Origin: Paracoccus yibinensis | GTDB lineage: Bacteria; Pseudomonadota; Alphaproteobacteria; Rhodobacterales; Rhodobacteraceae | Assembly: GCF_030846195.1 (NCBI RefSeq) | Contig: NZ_JAVCWH010000002.1 | Coordinates: 434,001 to 498,000 of the forward strand | DNA: 64,000 bases | Reading direction: 5' to 3' | Shown: one piece after another, positions 27,991-36,476 of the stretch | Numbering within the stretch: the stretch's first letter is position 1 | Layout: each line of letters opens with the position of its first letter | Made by a program: the position numbers and the translations under genes | The notes under the pieces: model-generated | Told to the model about the DNA's origin: nothing | The model's database searches: none | Seen by the model: only the letters and a program-made list of their open reading frames with translations

Positions 27991-29099
27991 CAGCCCCGGC
28001 TGGCGCTTTCGGGCAGGATCACCGTGAACGCGCTGCCCTGGCCCTTGCTGCTGTCGATGCGCAGCCGGCCGCGATGCCGGTTCACGATGTGCTTCACGAT
28101 GGCAAGACCCAGCCCGGTGCCGCCCTGCGCCCGGGACCGATGCGTATCGACCCGATAAAAGCGTTCGGTCAGGCGCGGCAGGTGCATCCCCTCGATCCCC
28201 TCGCCCCGGTCGCGGATCTCCACCGCCCAGGCCGGGCCACGAAGCAGCGGTTCATGGTCGATCCGGCGCATCGACACGCCCAGGTATCCGCCTGTTCCGC
28301 CGTATTTCAACGCGTTCTCGATCAGATTCTGGAACACCTGCACCAACTGGTCGGAATCACCCGGCACCACCTGGCTGCCCGCAATGCCCTGGGTTTCAAC
28401 CGTCACGCCTGCGGCCTTGGCGGCGTTGTCCATCGTCGCCAGCACGCCCCGCAGCAGCAAGGGCAGGTCCACCCGTTCCAGGGGGCGGCGGCGTTCCTCG
28501 GCCTGGACGCGGCTGAGGGACAGCAGGTCGCTGACCAGGCGGTTCATGCGGGCTGCCTCGCGCTCCATGATGTCCAGGAAGCGGGCGCGGGCGCGGGCAT
28601 CGTCGCGGGCGGGGCCGCGCAGGGTTTCGATGAAGCCGATCATCGCGGTCAGGGGGGTCTTCAGTTCATGGCTGACATTGGCCACGAAATCGCGGCGCAT
28701 CTGGTCGGCTTCCTCGGCTGCCGACCTGTCCAGCACCGCGATCGTCGCCCCCCGCCCCAGCACCGAGGGCAGCCGCGCCACGGTGATCTCGGCCGAAATG
28801 TCGCGTCCGTCGGCTCCGATCACGGCCGTCAGCCGCGCCACCCCGTCGATCGGGGCGGGCAGCCGTGGATCAGGCGGGGGTGCGGGATGGCGGTCGGGGT
28901 CCAGCACCCAATCGACCGCGGCCACGACCGCCGGATGGCGCAGGACCGTGACGAAAGGCCGGTTCAGAAGATCGGTCCCGCCAAACAGCGCCACCGCCGC
29001 GCGGTTCGCCCCGATGGTGCGCGCCTTGTCATCGACTGCCAGCATCGGCACGGGCACGCCTTCCAGCAGATCGGATGCCCGGCGATGCGGCCCGGACAT
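27990..29099 (-). CDS. Soluble PAS-containing sensor histidine kinase (PhoR-like)
   Basis: Sensor kinase of a two-component system. Layout: PAS domain (about 10-125), HisKA with phospho-His in FVANVSHELKTPLTAM (about residue 145), and HATPase_c with N box QNLIENALKYGG, G1 DRGEGIEG and G2 QGGTGLGLAIVKHI. The closest family is PhoR of phosphate control. No membrane segment is visible, unlike E. coli PhoR. The downstream pst/phoU/phoB genes that often accompany PhoR are absent; it ends at the CTERM gene. The ATG at 29099 overlaps the upstream stop by one base; a GTG just before it is also possible. Confidence 0.82.
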   Translation of the reverse strand: MSGPHRRASDLLEGVPVPMLAVDDKARTIGANRAAVALFGGTDLLNRPFVTVLRHPAVVAAVDWVLDPDRHPAPPPDPRLPAPIDGVARLTAVIGADGRDISAEITVARLPSVLGRGATIAVLDRSAAEEADQMRRDFVANVSHELKTPLTAMIGFIETLRGPARDDARARARFLDIMEREAARMNRLVSDLLSLSRVQAEERRRPLERVDLPLLLRGVLATMDNAAKAAGVTVETQGIAGSQVVPGDSDQLVQVFQNLIENALKYGGTGGYLGVSMRRIDHEPLLRGPAWAVEIRDRGEGIEGMHLPRLTERFYRVDTHRSRAQGGTGLGLAIVKHIVNRHRGRLRIDSSKGQGSAFTVILPESASRG

Positions 29100-29620
29100 C
29101 ACCCGGCCTGGCGCAGGCCCGCGCGGAACCGCGCGGCATTGGCGCGGTAGCGGGCGGCCGACTGCCGCAGGCCTTCAAGCGCGGCATCGTCCAGCATCCG
29201 CACCACCTTGCCGGGGGCGCCCATGACCAGGGCGCCGGGCGGGATTTCCTTGTTTTCGGCGATCAGCGCGCCCGCGCCGATCAGCGCCCCGGCACCGATG
29301 CGGGCGCCGTTCAGGATCGTCGCGCCCATGCCGACCAGGGCGCCGTCGCCGATGGTGCAGCCGTGCAGGATCGCCCGGTGGCCGACCGTGCAATCCGCGC
29401 CGATCACCAGCGGACAGCCGGGATCGGTGTGCAGCACGCACAGATCCTGGATGTTGCTGCCGCGTCCCACCCGGATCTCCTCGGTGTCGCCGCGCAGCAC
29501 GGCCCCCCACCAGACCGAGGCGCCGTCCTCCAGCACCACCTTGCCCATCAGTTGCGCGTCGGGCGCGACCCAGGCATCCGCCGCGACCTGCGGCGCGATG
29601 CCGTCCAGTTGCCAGATCAT
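29099..29620 (-). CDS. Gamma-class carbonic anhydrase family protein
   Basis: Left-handed beta-helix protein built of hexapeptide repeats. The three zinc-binding histidines of the gamma class are in [12 protein letters not shown] and [13 protein letters not shown]. Related YrdA/PaaY proteins form trimers with zinc or iron. 173 aa from the ATG at 29620 is normal. Carbonic anhydrase activity is plausible but many bacterial YrdA-type members are inactive or of unknown function. It overlaps gmk by ATGA and the kinase gene by one base, so gmk, this gene and the kinase are probably one transcript. Confidence 0.88.
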   Translation of the reverse strand: MIWQLDGIAPQVAADAWVAPDAQLMGKVVLEDGASVWWGAVLRGDTEEIRVGRGSNIQDLCVLHTDPGCPLVIGADCTVGHRAILHGCTIGDGALVGMGATILNGARIGAGALIGAGALIAENKEIPPGALVMGAPGKVVRMLDDAALEGLRQSAARYRANAARFRAGLRQAG

Positions 29621-30246
29621 GCGTCCTCCTCCATCAGGTGCTTGACGAAGCGGCCCAGTCCCCCCTGCCGGTCGCGGCGCAACCGTTCGGCGGTCAGGAT
29701 GGCGCGCAGGCGGTCTTCCGTCTCGTCCAGGTCGTCGTTGACCAGGACGTAATCGTATTCGGCCCAATGGCTGATCTCGGCCCGGCTTTTCTGCATCCGG
29801 GACGCGATCACCGCGTCGCTGTCCTGCCCGCGCCCGCGCAGCCGCCGTTCAAGTTCGGGAAGCGACGGCGGCAGCACGAAGATCGACACGACATGCCCCC
29901 CCAGGGACGATGCGCGGATCTGCTGGCCGCCCTGCCAGTCCACGTCGAACAGCGTGTCGCGCCCGTCGCGCATCGCCGCCTCGACCGGGGCGCGGGGGGT
30001 GCCATAGAGGTTGCCGAACACCTCGGCATGCTCCAGCATCTGCCCCTGCTCGACCATCTGGTGAAAGGCGCCTGGGGTGGTAAAGAAGTAATGCTTCCCG
30101 TCCACCTCGCCCGGACGTGGGGGACGGGTGGTGGCGGATACCGAAAAGCGCAGGCTGGGATCCCAGTCCATCAGCCGCCGGGCCAGCGTCGATTTCCCCG
30201 CGCCCGACGGCGATGACAGGATGATCAGCAGGCCGGTCCGGTCCAT
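29617..30246 (-). CDS. gmk: Guanylate kinase
   Basis: Phosphorylates GMP to GDP with ATP. P-loop [15 protein letters not shown] at residues 11-25, GMP-binding [17 protein letters not shown], and [10 protein letters not shown] are all typical. 209 aa is standard. It heads the overlapping run gmk, gamma-carbonic anhydrase, PhoR-like kinase. Its start lies 206 bases from the next gene on the plus strand, a gap that holds a CtrA-like box. Confidence 0.95.
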   Translation of the reverse strand: MDRTGLLIILSSPSGAGKSTLARRLMDWDPSLRFSVSATTRPPRPGEVDGKHYFFTTPGAFHQMVEQGQMLEHAEVFGNLYGTPRAPVEAAMRDGRDTLFDVDWQGGQQIRASSLGGHVVSIFVLPPSLPELERRLRGRGQDSDAVIASRMQKSRAEISHWAEYDYVLVNDDLDETEDRLRAILTAERLRRDRQGGLGRFVKHLMEEDA

Positions 30247-30341
30247 GGGTCGTCTTTCCTTGGCGATCTGACGGCGGGATGGACCAGCGATGCCTGACGG
30301 TCAAGCCCCTCGCGGCGGATCGGAACGCGCCGGTAGATGTC

Positions 30342-30356
30342 TTAACCATCCGTTAG
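30342..30356. promoter_or_regulatory. CtrA-like site (7 of 8 consensus bases)
   Basis: TTAACCATCCGTTAG reads TTAA-N7-TTAG, one base off the CtrA consensus TTAA-N7-TTAA, and its first half is TTAACCAT, the usual extended half-site. It lies 96-135 bases upstream of the PAS protein start in the otherwise featureless gap between gmk and that gene (30247-30476). The match is suggestive, not decisive. Confidence 0.4.
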
Positions 30357-30476
30357 GAAACGACTCGGCATGGAGCGAACTTATGTTTATCATGATCTTG
30401 TAGTAATAGCGTATCTGCGTTCCTGGATGCGCGCGGTGACGAGGGTAAAGAATTGTCGGAATGGAAGGACGACAAG

Positions 30477-31235
30477 ATGTCGTATCCGCCCGAAGCGGAT
30501 CGGACAGGCCGGATCGTGCAGCTTGCCGATTTCAACCCGACTCAGCCTGCCCGCATCATGGCCGACATGCGCGCCTATTGGGACAGCCTGCGAAGGGGCC
30601 GGGCCGTGCCCGCCCGGTCCGATATCCAGCCCCAGGGGATCCGGCGCGCGCTGGATTATGCCTTCATCCTGGAACGGATCGCCCCCGGCGCCGCGCGGTT
30701 CCGCCTTGCCGGACAGCACCTGATCGACCTGATGGGAATGGAGGTGCGGGGCATGGCCTTTTGTTCGCTGGCCCATTCCAGTTCGCGCGGCCGGTTGTCG
30801 GATGTGCTGGAATCGGTGTTCCGCGCACCGCAACTGGCCCAGATGACGCTGCACGCCAAAGCCGAATATGCCCGGCCCGAACTGTCGGCGCGGATGCTGC
30901 TTCTGCCCCTGTCCTCGGATCTGGGCGACGTGACGCGCGCCCTTGGCTGCATCATCGCCGAAGGCCAGATCGGTGTCGCCCCCCGCAGGTTCGACCTGAT
31001 CCAGGACGAGGTTCTGCCCATCATCGAAGGCGGCAAGACCTTGATCCCCTCCCCCTCGGATCCCGGCCGGGAGGGGTGGTCCGCCGGAGGCGCACGGACG
31101 GGAAAGCCCGCCAGGCCCGCAGGACCGGCCGCGCCGGAGCGCAGCCTGGGCCACGCCGACAGGGAACGCAGGCCGTCCCAGTTCCAGCTGATCACCCTGC
31201 CGGGACCGTCACGTCCATCGGGTCAAACCGAATGA
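30477..31235 (+). CDS. PAS domain protein (PAS_5 / PF07310-like)
   Basis: Cytosolic alphaproteobacterial protein with one PAS_5 domain (about residues 20-175: YWDSLRRGRAVPARSDI, RFRLAGQHLIDLMGMEVRGM) followed by a Pro/Gly/Arg-rich tail of about 60 residues. No output domain is attached, so it likely acts by protein contact. ATG 30477 has GGAAGGA 8 bases upstream (252 aa); an in-frame TTG at 30453 with GAGGG 7 bases upstream would give 260 aa. Ligand and partners are unknown. Some PAS_5 relatives occur in CtrA- or motility-linked networks; that link here is inference from the nearby CtrA-like box. Confidence 0.75.
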   Translation: MSYPPEADRTGRIVQLADFNPTQPARIMADMRAYWDSLRRGRAVPARSDIQPQGIRRALDYAFILERIAPGAARFRLAGQHLIDLMGMEVRGMAFCSLAHSSSRGRLSDVLESVFRAPQLAQMTLHAKAEYARPELSARMLLLPLSSDLGDVTRALGCIIAEGQIGVAPRRFDLIQDEVLPIIEGGKTLIPSPSDPGREGWSAGGARTGKPARPAGPAAPERSLGHADRERRPSQFQLITLPGPSRPSGQTE

Positions 31236-31249
31236 TCAGGACCGGATAA

Positions 31250-32242
31250 TCACGCCAGCAGCCAGGGACGCATCTTCCGGTGCCAGCGATAGATTGCGGC
31301 CGGCGCAGCCTCACCGCGCCCGGCCGAGAACAGCATCTGGTCCTCCTCTCGCTGGAAGCCCAGGTTCTTCAGCAGCCTGCGTGAGGGCAGGTTGTCCAGG
31401 AACACGTCGGCGAGCAATTCGGGCGGGTCGAACCGGGCGATGATCTCGTTCAGAAAGGCGCGCGCCATCTCCTCTCCCAGACCCTGCCCCGCCAGGGCCG
31501 GATCCAGGAAATAGAAGACGCGCCACGGATCGCCCCCGCTGATGCCGATCGACCCGGCGATCCGCCCGCCATGCCGCACGGTCAGGCGCATGGGCGGCAG
31601 CAGTCCGTCCGACCGGAACAGGGGTTCCATCTCCTCGGGCGCCATGTCGGGATGGAACACCAGCAATTTCGACGCCACCTCGGGGATGGTGACGATGCGA
31701 TGCAGATCGGGCAGGTCGGCTGGCTGGAAAGGCTGGATCAGCAGGCGCGGCGTCGTCAGGACGATGGGATGGCGGCGGGCGAAATCCTGTCGGGACAGGC
31801 GCAGCGACAGGCCGGGCAACTGCTGCTGCCGGGGCTGCGACCACAACGTGACCTGGCCGCATGGCTGAAAACCCAGCCGCGCCAGCAGCGCCGCACAGCG
31901 AGTGTTGTCCTGGACGTGGTTCGCCCTTGTCTCGTCGGCGCCACCAAGGAAACGGCGGGACAAGGCAAGGACCGCTGCCCGTTCCGCAAGCCCCCGGCCC
32001 TGCGCGTCCTGCGCCATCCAGATCCCGAAACTGGCCGAGGCGCGGACCATGCCCACCAGACGGCCCTCATGACGGACGGCATGTTCGTCAAGACCGGCAC
32101 CGGCAACGAAGGCCGCCGCATCATCAAGCCCATAGGGCCAGGGCACGGCAGTCAGCCATTGCGCCACATCCCAGCCGGACAGGGCATCGGCGATGGCGGG
32201 CGCATCCTCGGGCCATGGACGGGTCAGGACCAGGGCCGCCAC
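31250..32242 (-). CDS. Tandem GNAT acetyltransferase (two RimJ/RimL-like domains)
   Basis: Two GNAT folds in one chain of 330 aa. The first (about 1-150) shows IWMAQDAQGRGLAERAAVLAL and NTRCAALLARLGFQPCGQ; the second (about 160-325) shows FYFLDPALAGQGLGEEMARAF and NLPSRRLLKNLGFQREED. Each has the Q/R-x-x-G-x-G/A acetyl-CoA loop in recognisable form, with the first less canonical. The GTG start at 32242 lies 5 bases after the rnd stop, suggesting co-transcription with rnd and a possible RNA- or ribosome-linked substrate. The true acceptor is unknown. Confidence 0.8.
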   Translation of the reverse strand: MAALVLTRPWPEDAPAIADALSGWDVAQWLTAVPWPYGLDDAAAFVAGAGLDEHAVRHEGRLVGMVRASASFGIWMAQDAQGRGLAERAAVLALSRRFLGGADETRANHVQDNTRCAALLARLGFQPCGQVTLWSQPRQQQLPGLSLRLSRQDFARRHPIVLTTPRLLIQPFQPADLPDLHRIVTIPEVASKLLVFHPDMAPEEMEPLFRSDGLLPPMRLTVRHGGRIAGSIGISGGDPWRVFYFLDPALAGQGLGEEMARAFLNEIIARFDPPELLADVFLDNLPSRRLLKNLGFQREEDQMLFSAGRGEAAPAAIYRWHRKMRPWLLA

Positions 32243-32247
32243 CGCGT

Positions 32248-33429
32248 TCAGCCCATCGGGACGACGCGCACCGCGCCGCCCTTGGCCGACAGTGCGATCT
32301 CTCCCTGTGCAAGGCGCAGGGCGTCGTGTCCGAACACCTCGGCCCGCCAGCCTTTCAGCGCGGGCAGGTCGCGGTCCCCCTGGGCGATGGCGTCCAGTTC
32401 GGCCGAGGAGGCGATCAGCTTGGGCGCGACCCCCGATTCATCCGCCTTGGCCTTCAGAAGAACCCGCAGCAGGTCGGACAGCGCGGCATTGCCGGGCCTG
32501 CCCGGTTCCTCGGGCTTGGCCTGGGGCAGGTCCTTCGAATCGATCCCGGCCTTGACGGCGGCAAGGATGCCATTGGCGATGTCGCCCTTGCGCGCCTCGC
32601 GCAGAAGCAGGCGGGACCGGCCCAGATCGGCCTCGGTCAGGGGCTTGGTCGAGGCGACCTCGATCATGGCGTCGTCCTTGAAGACCCGCGACCGGGGAAT
32701 GTCGCGTTCCTGGGCATAAGCCTCGCGGAAGCGGGCCAATTCGCGCAGGATCGCCAGGAAGCGGGGCGAGTTGGTGCGCGTGCGGACCTTGAGCCAGGCT
32801 TCCTCGGGGCGGGTGATATAGGTTTCGGGGTCTTCCAGGACCGCGATCTCCTCGGCAAGCCAGCCTTCGCGGTTGTTCTTGCGAAGCTCGGCCGACAGGA
32901 ATTCATAGATGACGCGCAGATGCGTCACGTCGGCCAGGGCATAGGCCTTTTGCGCGTCCGACAGGGGGCGGCGCGACCAGTCGGTGAAGCGCGACGACTT
33001 GTCGAGGTTGGCCTTGGCGATCTTGCGCACCAGGGTTTCATAGCCGACCTGTTCGCCAAACCCGCAGACCATCGCGGCCACCTGCGTGTCGAACAGAGGC
33101 ACGGGGAACAGGCCCGCGTCGTGAAAGAAGATCTCCAGATCCTGGCGGGCGGCATGGAACACCTTGACGGTGCCGGGGTGGCGGAACAGGTCGTACAGCG
33201 GCTCCAGCGACAGCCCCTCGGCCAGAGGATCGACCAGCACGGCCTCTCCTCCCGGCGCCTTCGGCGTCGATGCGGGCGGAACCGCAAGCTGGATCAGGCA
33301 GAGCTTGGACCAATAGGTCCGTTCGCGCAGGAATTCCGTATCGACGGTGACATAGGGGGCTGACTTCGCATTCTCGCAGAACAGCGCGAGGTCGTCGGTC
33401 CGGGTAATCGTGATGATGTCGTCGCTCAT
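32248..33429 (-). CDS. rnd: Ribonuclease D
   Basis: 3'-5' exoribonuclease trimming tRNA 3' ends and other structured RNAs. DEDD residues are visible: VDTEFLRE (Exo I), FHAARQDLE (Exo II), and DWSRRPLSDAQKAYALADV (Exo III, with Tyr and Asp). A helical HRDC region follows (about 210-290), then a second HRDC-like region toward the C-terminus. 393 aa is normal. Upstream is tgt, transcribed the same way, so two tRNA-processing genes are neighbours. Confidence 0.95.
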   Translation of the reverse strand: MSDDIITITRTDDLALFCENAKSAPYVTVDTEFLRERTYWSKLCLIQLAVPPASTPKAPGGEAVLVDPLAEGLSLEPLYDLFRHPGTVKVFHAARQDLEIFFHDAGLFPVPLFDTQVAAMVCGFGEQVGYETLVRKIAKANLDKSSRFTDWSRRPLSDAQKAYALADVTHLRVIYEFLSAELRKNNREGWLAEEIAVLEDPETYITRPEEAWLKVRTRTNSPRFLAILRELARFREAYAQERDIPRSRVFKDDAMIEVASTKPLTEADLGRSRLLLREARKGDIANGILAAVKAGIDSKDLPQAKPEEPGRPGNAALSDLLRVLLKAKADESGVAPKLIASSAELDAIAQGDRDLPALKGWRAEVFGHDALRLAQGEIALSAKGGAVRVVPMG

Positions 33430-33524
33430 GAGGGCTTTCGCAGGGCGGTTCGTCCGCCGGATCCGGCTGACATAAGACCAAGCCTTCGCCTTGGAAAGTC
33501 CTTTCGGTCAACCAGCCTGACGGA

Positions 33525-34655
33525 TCACAACGGCCGGATGTCGCCCTGCGCGCGCGTTGCGTGAAAATCGGTCACGAAATCATCCAGCCGCCCTTGGGTG
33601 ATTGCGTCGCGCAGGCCCGCCATCAGTTCCTGGAAATAGTGCAGGTTGTGCCAGGTCAGAAGCATCCCGCTGATCATCTCGCCCGCGCGGAAGACGTGGT
33701 GCAGATAGGCGCGGGAATAGCCGGTGCAGGCCGGACAGGTGCAATCTTCGTCCAAGGGGCGGGGGTCGTCGGCGTGACGCGCGTTCTTTATGTTGACCTG
33801 GCCTCGCCGCGTCCAGGCCTGCCCGGTGCGGCCCGAACGCGAGGGCAGCACGCAATCCATCATGTCCACGCCCCGCTGAACGGCGCCCACGATGTCGTCT
33901 GGCTTGCCCACGCCCATCAGATAGCGCGGCTTGTCCTGGGGCAGGAAACCGGGCGCATAGTCGAGGACGCCGAACATCGCCTCCTGCCCCTCGCCCACGG
34001 CGAGGCCGCCGATGGCGTAGCCGTCGAAGCCGATGGATTTCAGGGCTTCGGCGGATTCCTCGCGCAAATCCGGCGTGACGCCGCCCTGCATGATGCCGAA
34101 CAGCGCGTGTCCGGGGCGGTCGCCAAAGGCGTCGCGTGACCGCTGCGCCCAACGCATCGACAGGCGCATGGATTGGGCCACCGCCTCCTCGCTCGCCGGC
34201 AGTGCCGGGCATTCGTCGAAGCACATCACGATGTCGCTGCCCAGCAGGCGCTGGATTTCCATGCTGGTTTCGGGAGACAGCAGGTGGCGGGATCCGTCGA
34301 TATGGGACGAGAACGTCACGCCGTTTTCGGTCAGCTTGCGCAGGGCGGCCAGCGACATGACCTGGAACCCGCCCGAATCGGTCAGGATCGGCCGGTCCCA
34401 GTTCATGAAGCGGTGCAACCCGCCCAGACGCGCGATCCGTTCCGCGCCGGGGCGCAGCATCAGGTGATAGGTGTTGCCCAGCAGGATGTCGGCCCCGGTC
34501 GCCCGCACCGATTCCGGCAGCATCGCCTTGACCGTGGCGGCAGTGCCCACGGGCATGAAGGCGGGCGTGCGGATTTCCCCGCGCGGCGTGTGGATGGTGC
34601 CGGTCCGCGCGCGGCCGTCGGTCGCGTGAAGGGTGAAATGGAAACGCTCGCTCAT
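33525..34655 (-). CDS. tgt: tRNA-guanine transglycosylase (queuine tRNA-ribosyltransferase)
   Basis: Exchanges G34 for preQ1 in tRNAs with GUN anticodons. Catalytic aspartates lie in [13 protein letters not shown] and [16 protein letters not shown]; substrate binding is in [10 protein letters not shown] and GGLAVGEG; the zinc site is [16 protein letters not shown]. 376 aa is the family length. The 121-base gap to sufT is a divergent promoter region. queA, often adjacent, is not present in this window. Confidence 0.96.
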   Translation of the reverse strand: MSERFHFTLHATDGRARTGTIHTPRGEIRTPAFMPVGTAATVKAMLPESVRATGADILLGNTYHLMLRPGAERIARLGGLHRFMNWDRPILTDSGGFQVMSLAALRKLTENGVTFSSHIDGSRHLLSPETSMEIQRLLGSDIVMCFDECPALPASEEAVAQSMRLSMRWAQRSRDAFGDRPGHALFGIMQGGVTPDLREESAEALKSIGFDGYAIGGLAVGEGQEAMFGVLDYAPGFLPQDKPRYLMGVGKPDDIVGAVQRGVDMMDCVLPSRSGRTGQAWTRRGQVNIKNARHADDPRPLDEDCTCPACTGYSRAYLHHVFRAGEMISGMLLTWHNLHYFQELMAGLRDAITQGRLDDFVTDFHATRAQGDIRPL

Positions 34656-34776
34656 CGGGGGGCCTGCCTGTGGAACCGGGCGTGTCTAGCGAAAGGGAAC
34701 GGGCTTCGCAATCCGCCCTCTCTGGACCTGAGGGGGGTTGGCGCCTATATGAAGGCAAATTCGACAGGAACACGCC

Positions 34777-35130
34777 ATGACCGATTTGCAGGAAGGCGCC
34801 CCGCTGATTGCGCCCTCGACCACGGACCACCCGCTTTATGACGGCGTGGTGGAAGCCTGCAAGACCGTCTATGACCCGGAAATCCCGGTCAACATCTTCG
34901 ACCTGGGGCTGATCTATACGATCCAGATCAACCCCGAGAACGAGGTGCGCGTCGTCATGACCCTGACCGCGCCCGGCTGCCCCGTCGCGGGCGAGATGCC
35001 GGGCTGGGTCGCCGACGCGGTCGAGGCCATTCCGGGGGTCAAGCAGGTCGATGTGGAAATGACCTTCCAGCCGCAATGGGGGATGGACATGATGTCCGAC
35101 GAGGCGCGGCTGGAACTGGGCTTCATGTAG
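34777..35130 (+). CDS. sufT: SufT-like MIP18/DUF59 Fe-S assembly factor
   Basis: Small cytosolic accessory protein for Fe-S cluster maturation. The MIP18/DUF59 domain fills most of its 117 aa: YDPEIPVNIFDLGLIY, VVMTLTAPGCPVAGEMP with the conserved reactive cysteine, and a C-terminal WGMDMMSDEARLELGF typical of SufT from suf operons. The rest of the suf operon (sufBCDS) is not in the window; only the A-type carrier follows, 141 bases downstream across a repeat region, so the pair may be the 3' end of a dispersed suf set. Confidence 0.88.
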   Translation: MTDLQEGAPLIAPSTTDHPLYDGVVEACKTVYDPEIPVNIFDLGLIYTIQINPENEVRVVMTLTAPGCPVAGEMPGWVADAVEAIPGVKQVDVEMTFQPQWGMDMMSDEARLELGFM

Positions 35131-35208
35131 GCCGCCTTTGGCGGCGGTCGCCGGGGGACTTCACGTCCCCCTGACCCCCTGCGGGATATTTGGACCAAGG
35201 CAAAGAAC
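35131..35208. repeat. Hairpins and GGATATTTGG interspersed repeat between sufT and the A-type carrier
   Basis: Right after the sufT stop come GCCGCC/GGCGGC with a TTT loop (35131-35145), then GGGGGAC/GTCCCCC with a TTCAC loop (35153-35171), then GACCCCCTGCG and a block at 35184-35205 beginning GGATATTTGG and ending CCAAGGCAAAG. The last block recurs with one mismatch at 47126-47147 inside ispDF. The hairpins could also terminate sufT transcription. Confidence 0.6.
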
Positions 35209-35271
35209 CCGCCTGTCTTGATGGAGGCGGGCCGGGGGATTATCTTTGGGGTGAACAGAAGGAACGCGCCC

Positions 35272-35643
35272 ATGTTTGCCATTCCCGGATCCGTGCCGGT
35301 CACGATCACCCCTGCCGCCGAACGCCAGATCGCCCGGCTGATGGCGGGCAAGAACGCCTTCGGTCTGCGCATCGGGCTGAAGAAGGGCGGCTGCGCGGGC
35401 ATGGAATACACCATGGATCTGGTCCAGGCGGCGGAACCCAACGAGGAGGTCGTCGAACAGGGCGCGGCCCGGGTGCTGATCGCGCCCAAGGCGCAGATGT
35501 TCCTGTTCGGCACCGAGATCGACTATGAGACCGGGGTCCTGGAATCGCAGTTCCGGTTCCGCAACCCGAACGTGACCGACGCCTGCGGCTGCGGGGAATC
35601 CGTGCGGTTCGAACCGCTGGAAGGAAGCCGCGCCGCCGGTTGA
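35272..35643 (+). CDS. HesB/IscA-type iron-sulfur carrier (SufA-like)
   Basis: A-type carrier that accepts and delivers Fe-S clusters. The three ligand cysteines are in KKGGCAGMEYTMD and the C-terminal DACGCGESV. 123 aa from the ATG at 35272 (MFAIPGSVPVTITPAAERQ), with AAGGA about 9 bases upstream; a longer in-frame reading from 35218 lacks support. Neighbouring sufT supports a SUF role; IscA, SufA and ErpA cannot be firmly told apart here. Confidence 0.9.
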   Translation: MFAIPGSVPVTITPAAERQIARLMAGKNAFGLRIGLKKGGCAGMEYTMDLVQAAEPNEEVVEQGAARVLIAPKAQMFLFGTEIDYETGVLESQFRFRNPNVTDACGCGESVRFEPLEGSRAAG

Positions 35644-35732
35644 TGCGGCGATTCGCGCCCGGTTTCGTCGCTATCATCATTGCGAAGCCCGGCCCCTGCC
35701 CCTAAGCCTTTGCAAACGTTTGGAGGGACAGC

Positions 35733-36476
35733 ATGGCACCGCGTAAACTGGCTGCTGGAAACTGGAAGATGAACGGTGACCTGGCCGCCCTGGCCGAGAT
35801 CGACGCCCTTGTCACGGCCCATCCGGCCCCCGGCTGCGAGGTCGTGATCTGTCCGCCGGCCATGCTTCTGCATCCGATGAAGGCACGGGCCGGCGCTGTC
35901 ATCGCCCTGGGCGGGCAGGATTGCCATGCCAACCGGTCGGGCGCGCATACGGGCGACATTGCGGCAGGCCAGTTGAAGGATGCGGGCGCAACCTATGTGA
36001 TCCTGGGGCATTCCGAACGCCGTGCCGATCATGGCGAGACCGATGCGATGGTGGCGGCCAAGGCCGCCGCCGCCCATGCCGCCGGCCTGACGGCGATCAT
36101 CTGCGTAGGCGAGACCGAGTCCCAGCGGGACGGCGACGAGACGTTGACCGTCATCGCCTCGCAATTGGACGGGTCGATCCCCGAGGGAGCCACGGCAGCC
36201 AATACCGTCATCGCCTATGAACCTGTCTGGGCTATCGGCACCGGGCGCACCCCCACCACGGACCAGATCGCCGAGGTTCACGCGCTGATGCGGGAACGCC
36301 TGGCGGGCAAGGTGCAGGATGCGGCGCAGGTGCGCCTGCTTTACGGTGGCAGCGTCAAGCCCGGCAACGCAGCCGAGATCTTTGCCGTTCCCGATGTGGA
36401 CGGTGCCCTGGTCGGCGGAGCAAGCCTGAAGGCCATCGACTTCGGGCCGATCATCGCGGCCCTGGCAGCGGCTTGA
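35733..36476 (+). CDS. tpiA: Triosephosphate isomerase
   Basis: Glycolytic TIM-barrel enzyme interconverting dihydroxyacetone phosphate and glyceraldehyde-3-phosphate. Catalytic Lys in AGNWKMNG, His in VILGHSERR, Glu in IAYEPVWAIGTG, and phosphate loop LYGGSVKPGNA are all intact. 247 aa is normal and the ATG at 35733 follows GGAGGGACAGC. Its last 26 bases overlap, on the other strand, the end of the HNOBA-GGDEF gene. Confidence 0.97.
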   Translation: MAPRKLAAGNWKMNGDLAALAEIDALVTAHPAPGCEVVICPPAMLLHPMKARAGAVIALGGQDCHANRSGAHTGDIAAGQLKDAGATYVILGHSERRADHGETDAMVAAKAAAAHAAGLTAIICVGETESQRDGDETLTVIASQLDGSIPEGATAANTVIAYEPVWAIGTGRTPTTDQIAEVHALMRERLAGKVQDAAQVRLLYGGSVKPGNAAEIFAVPDVDGALVGGASLKAIDFGPIIAALAAA

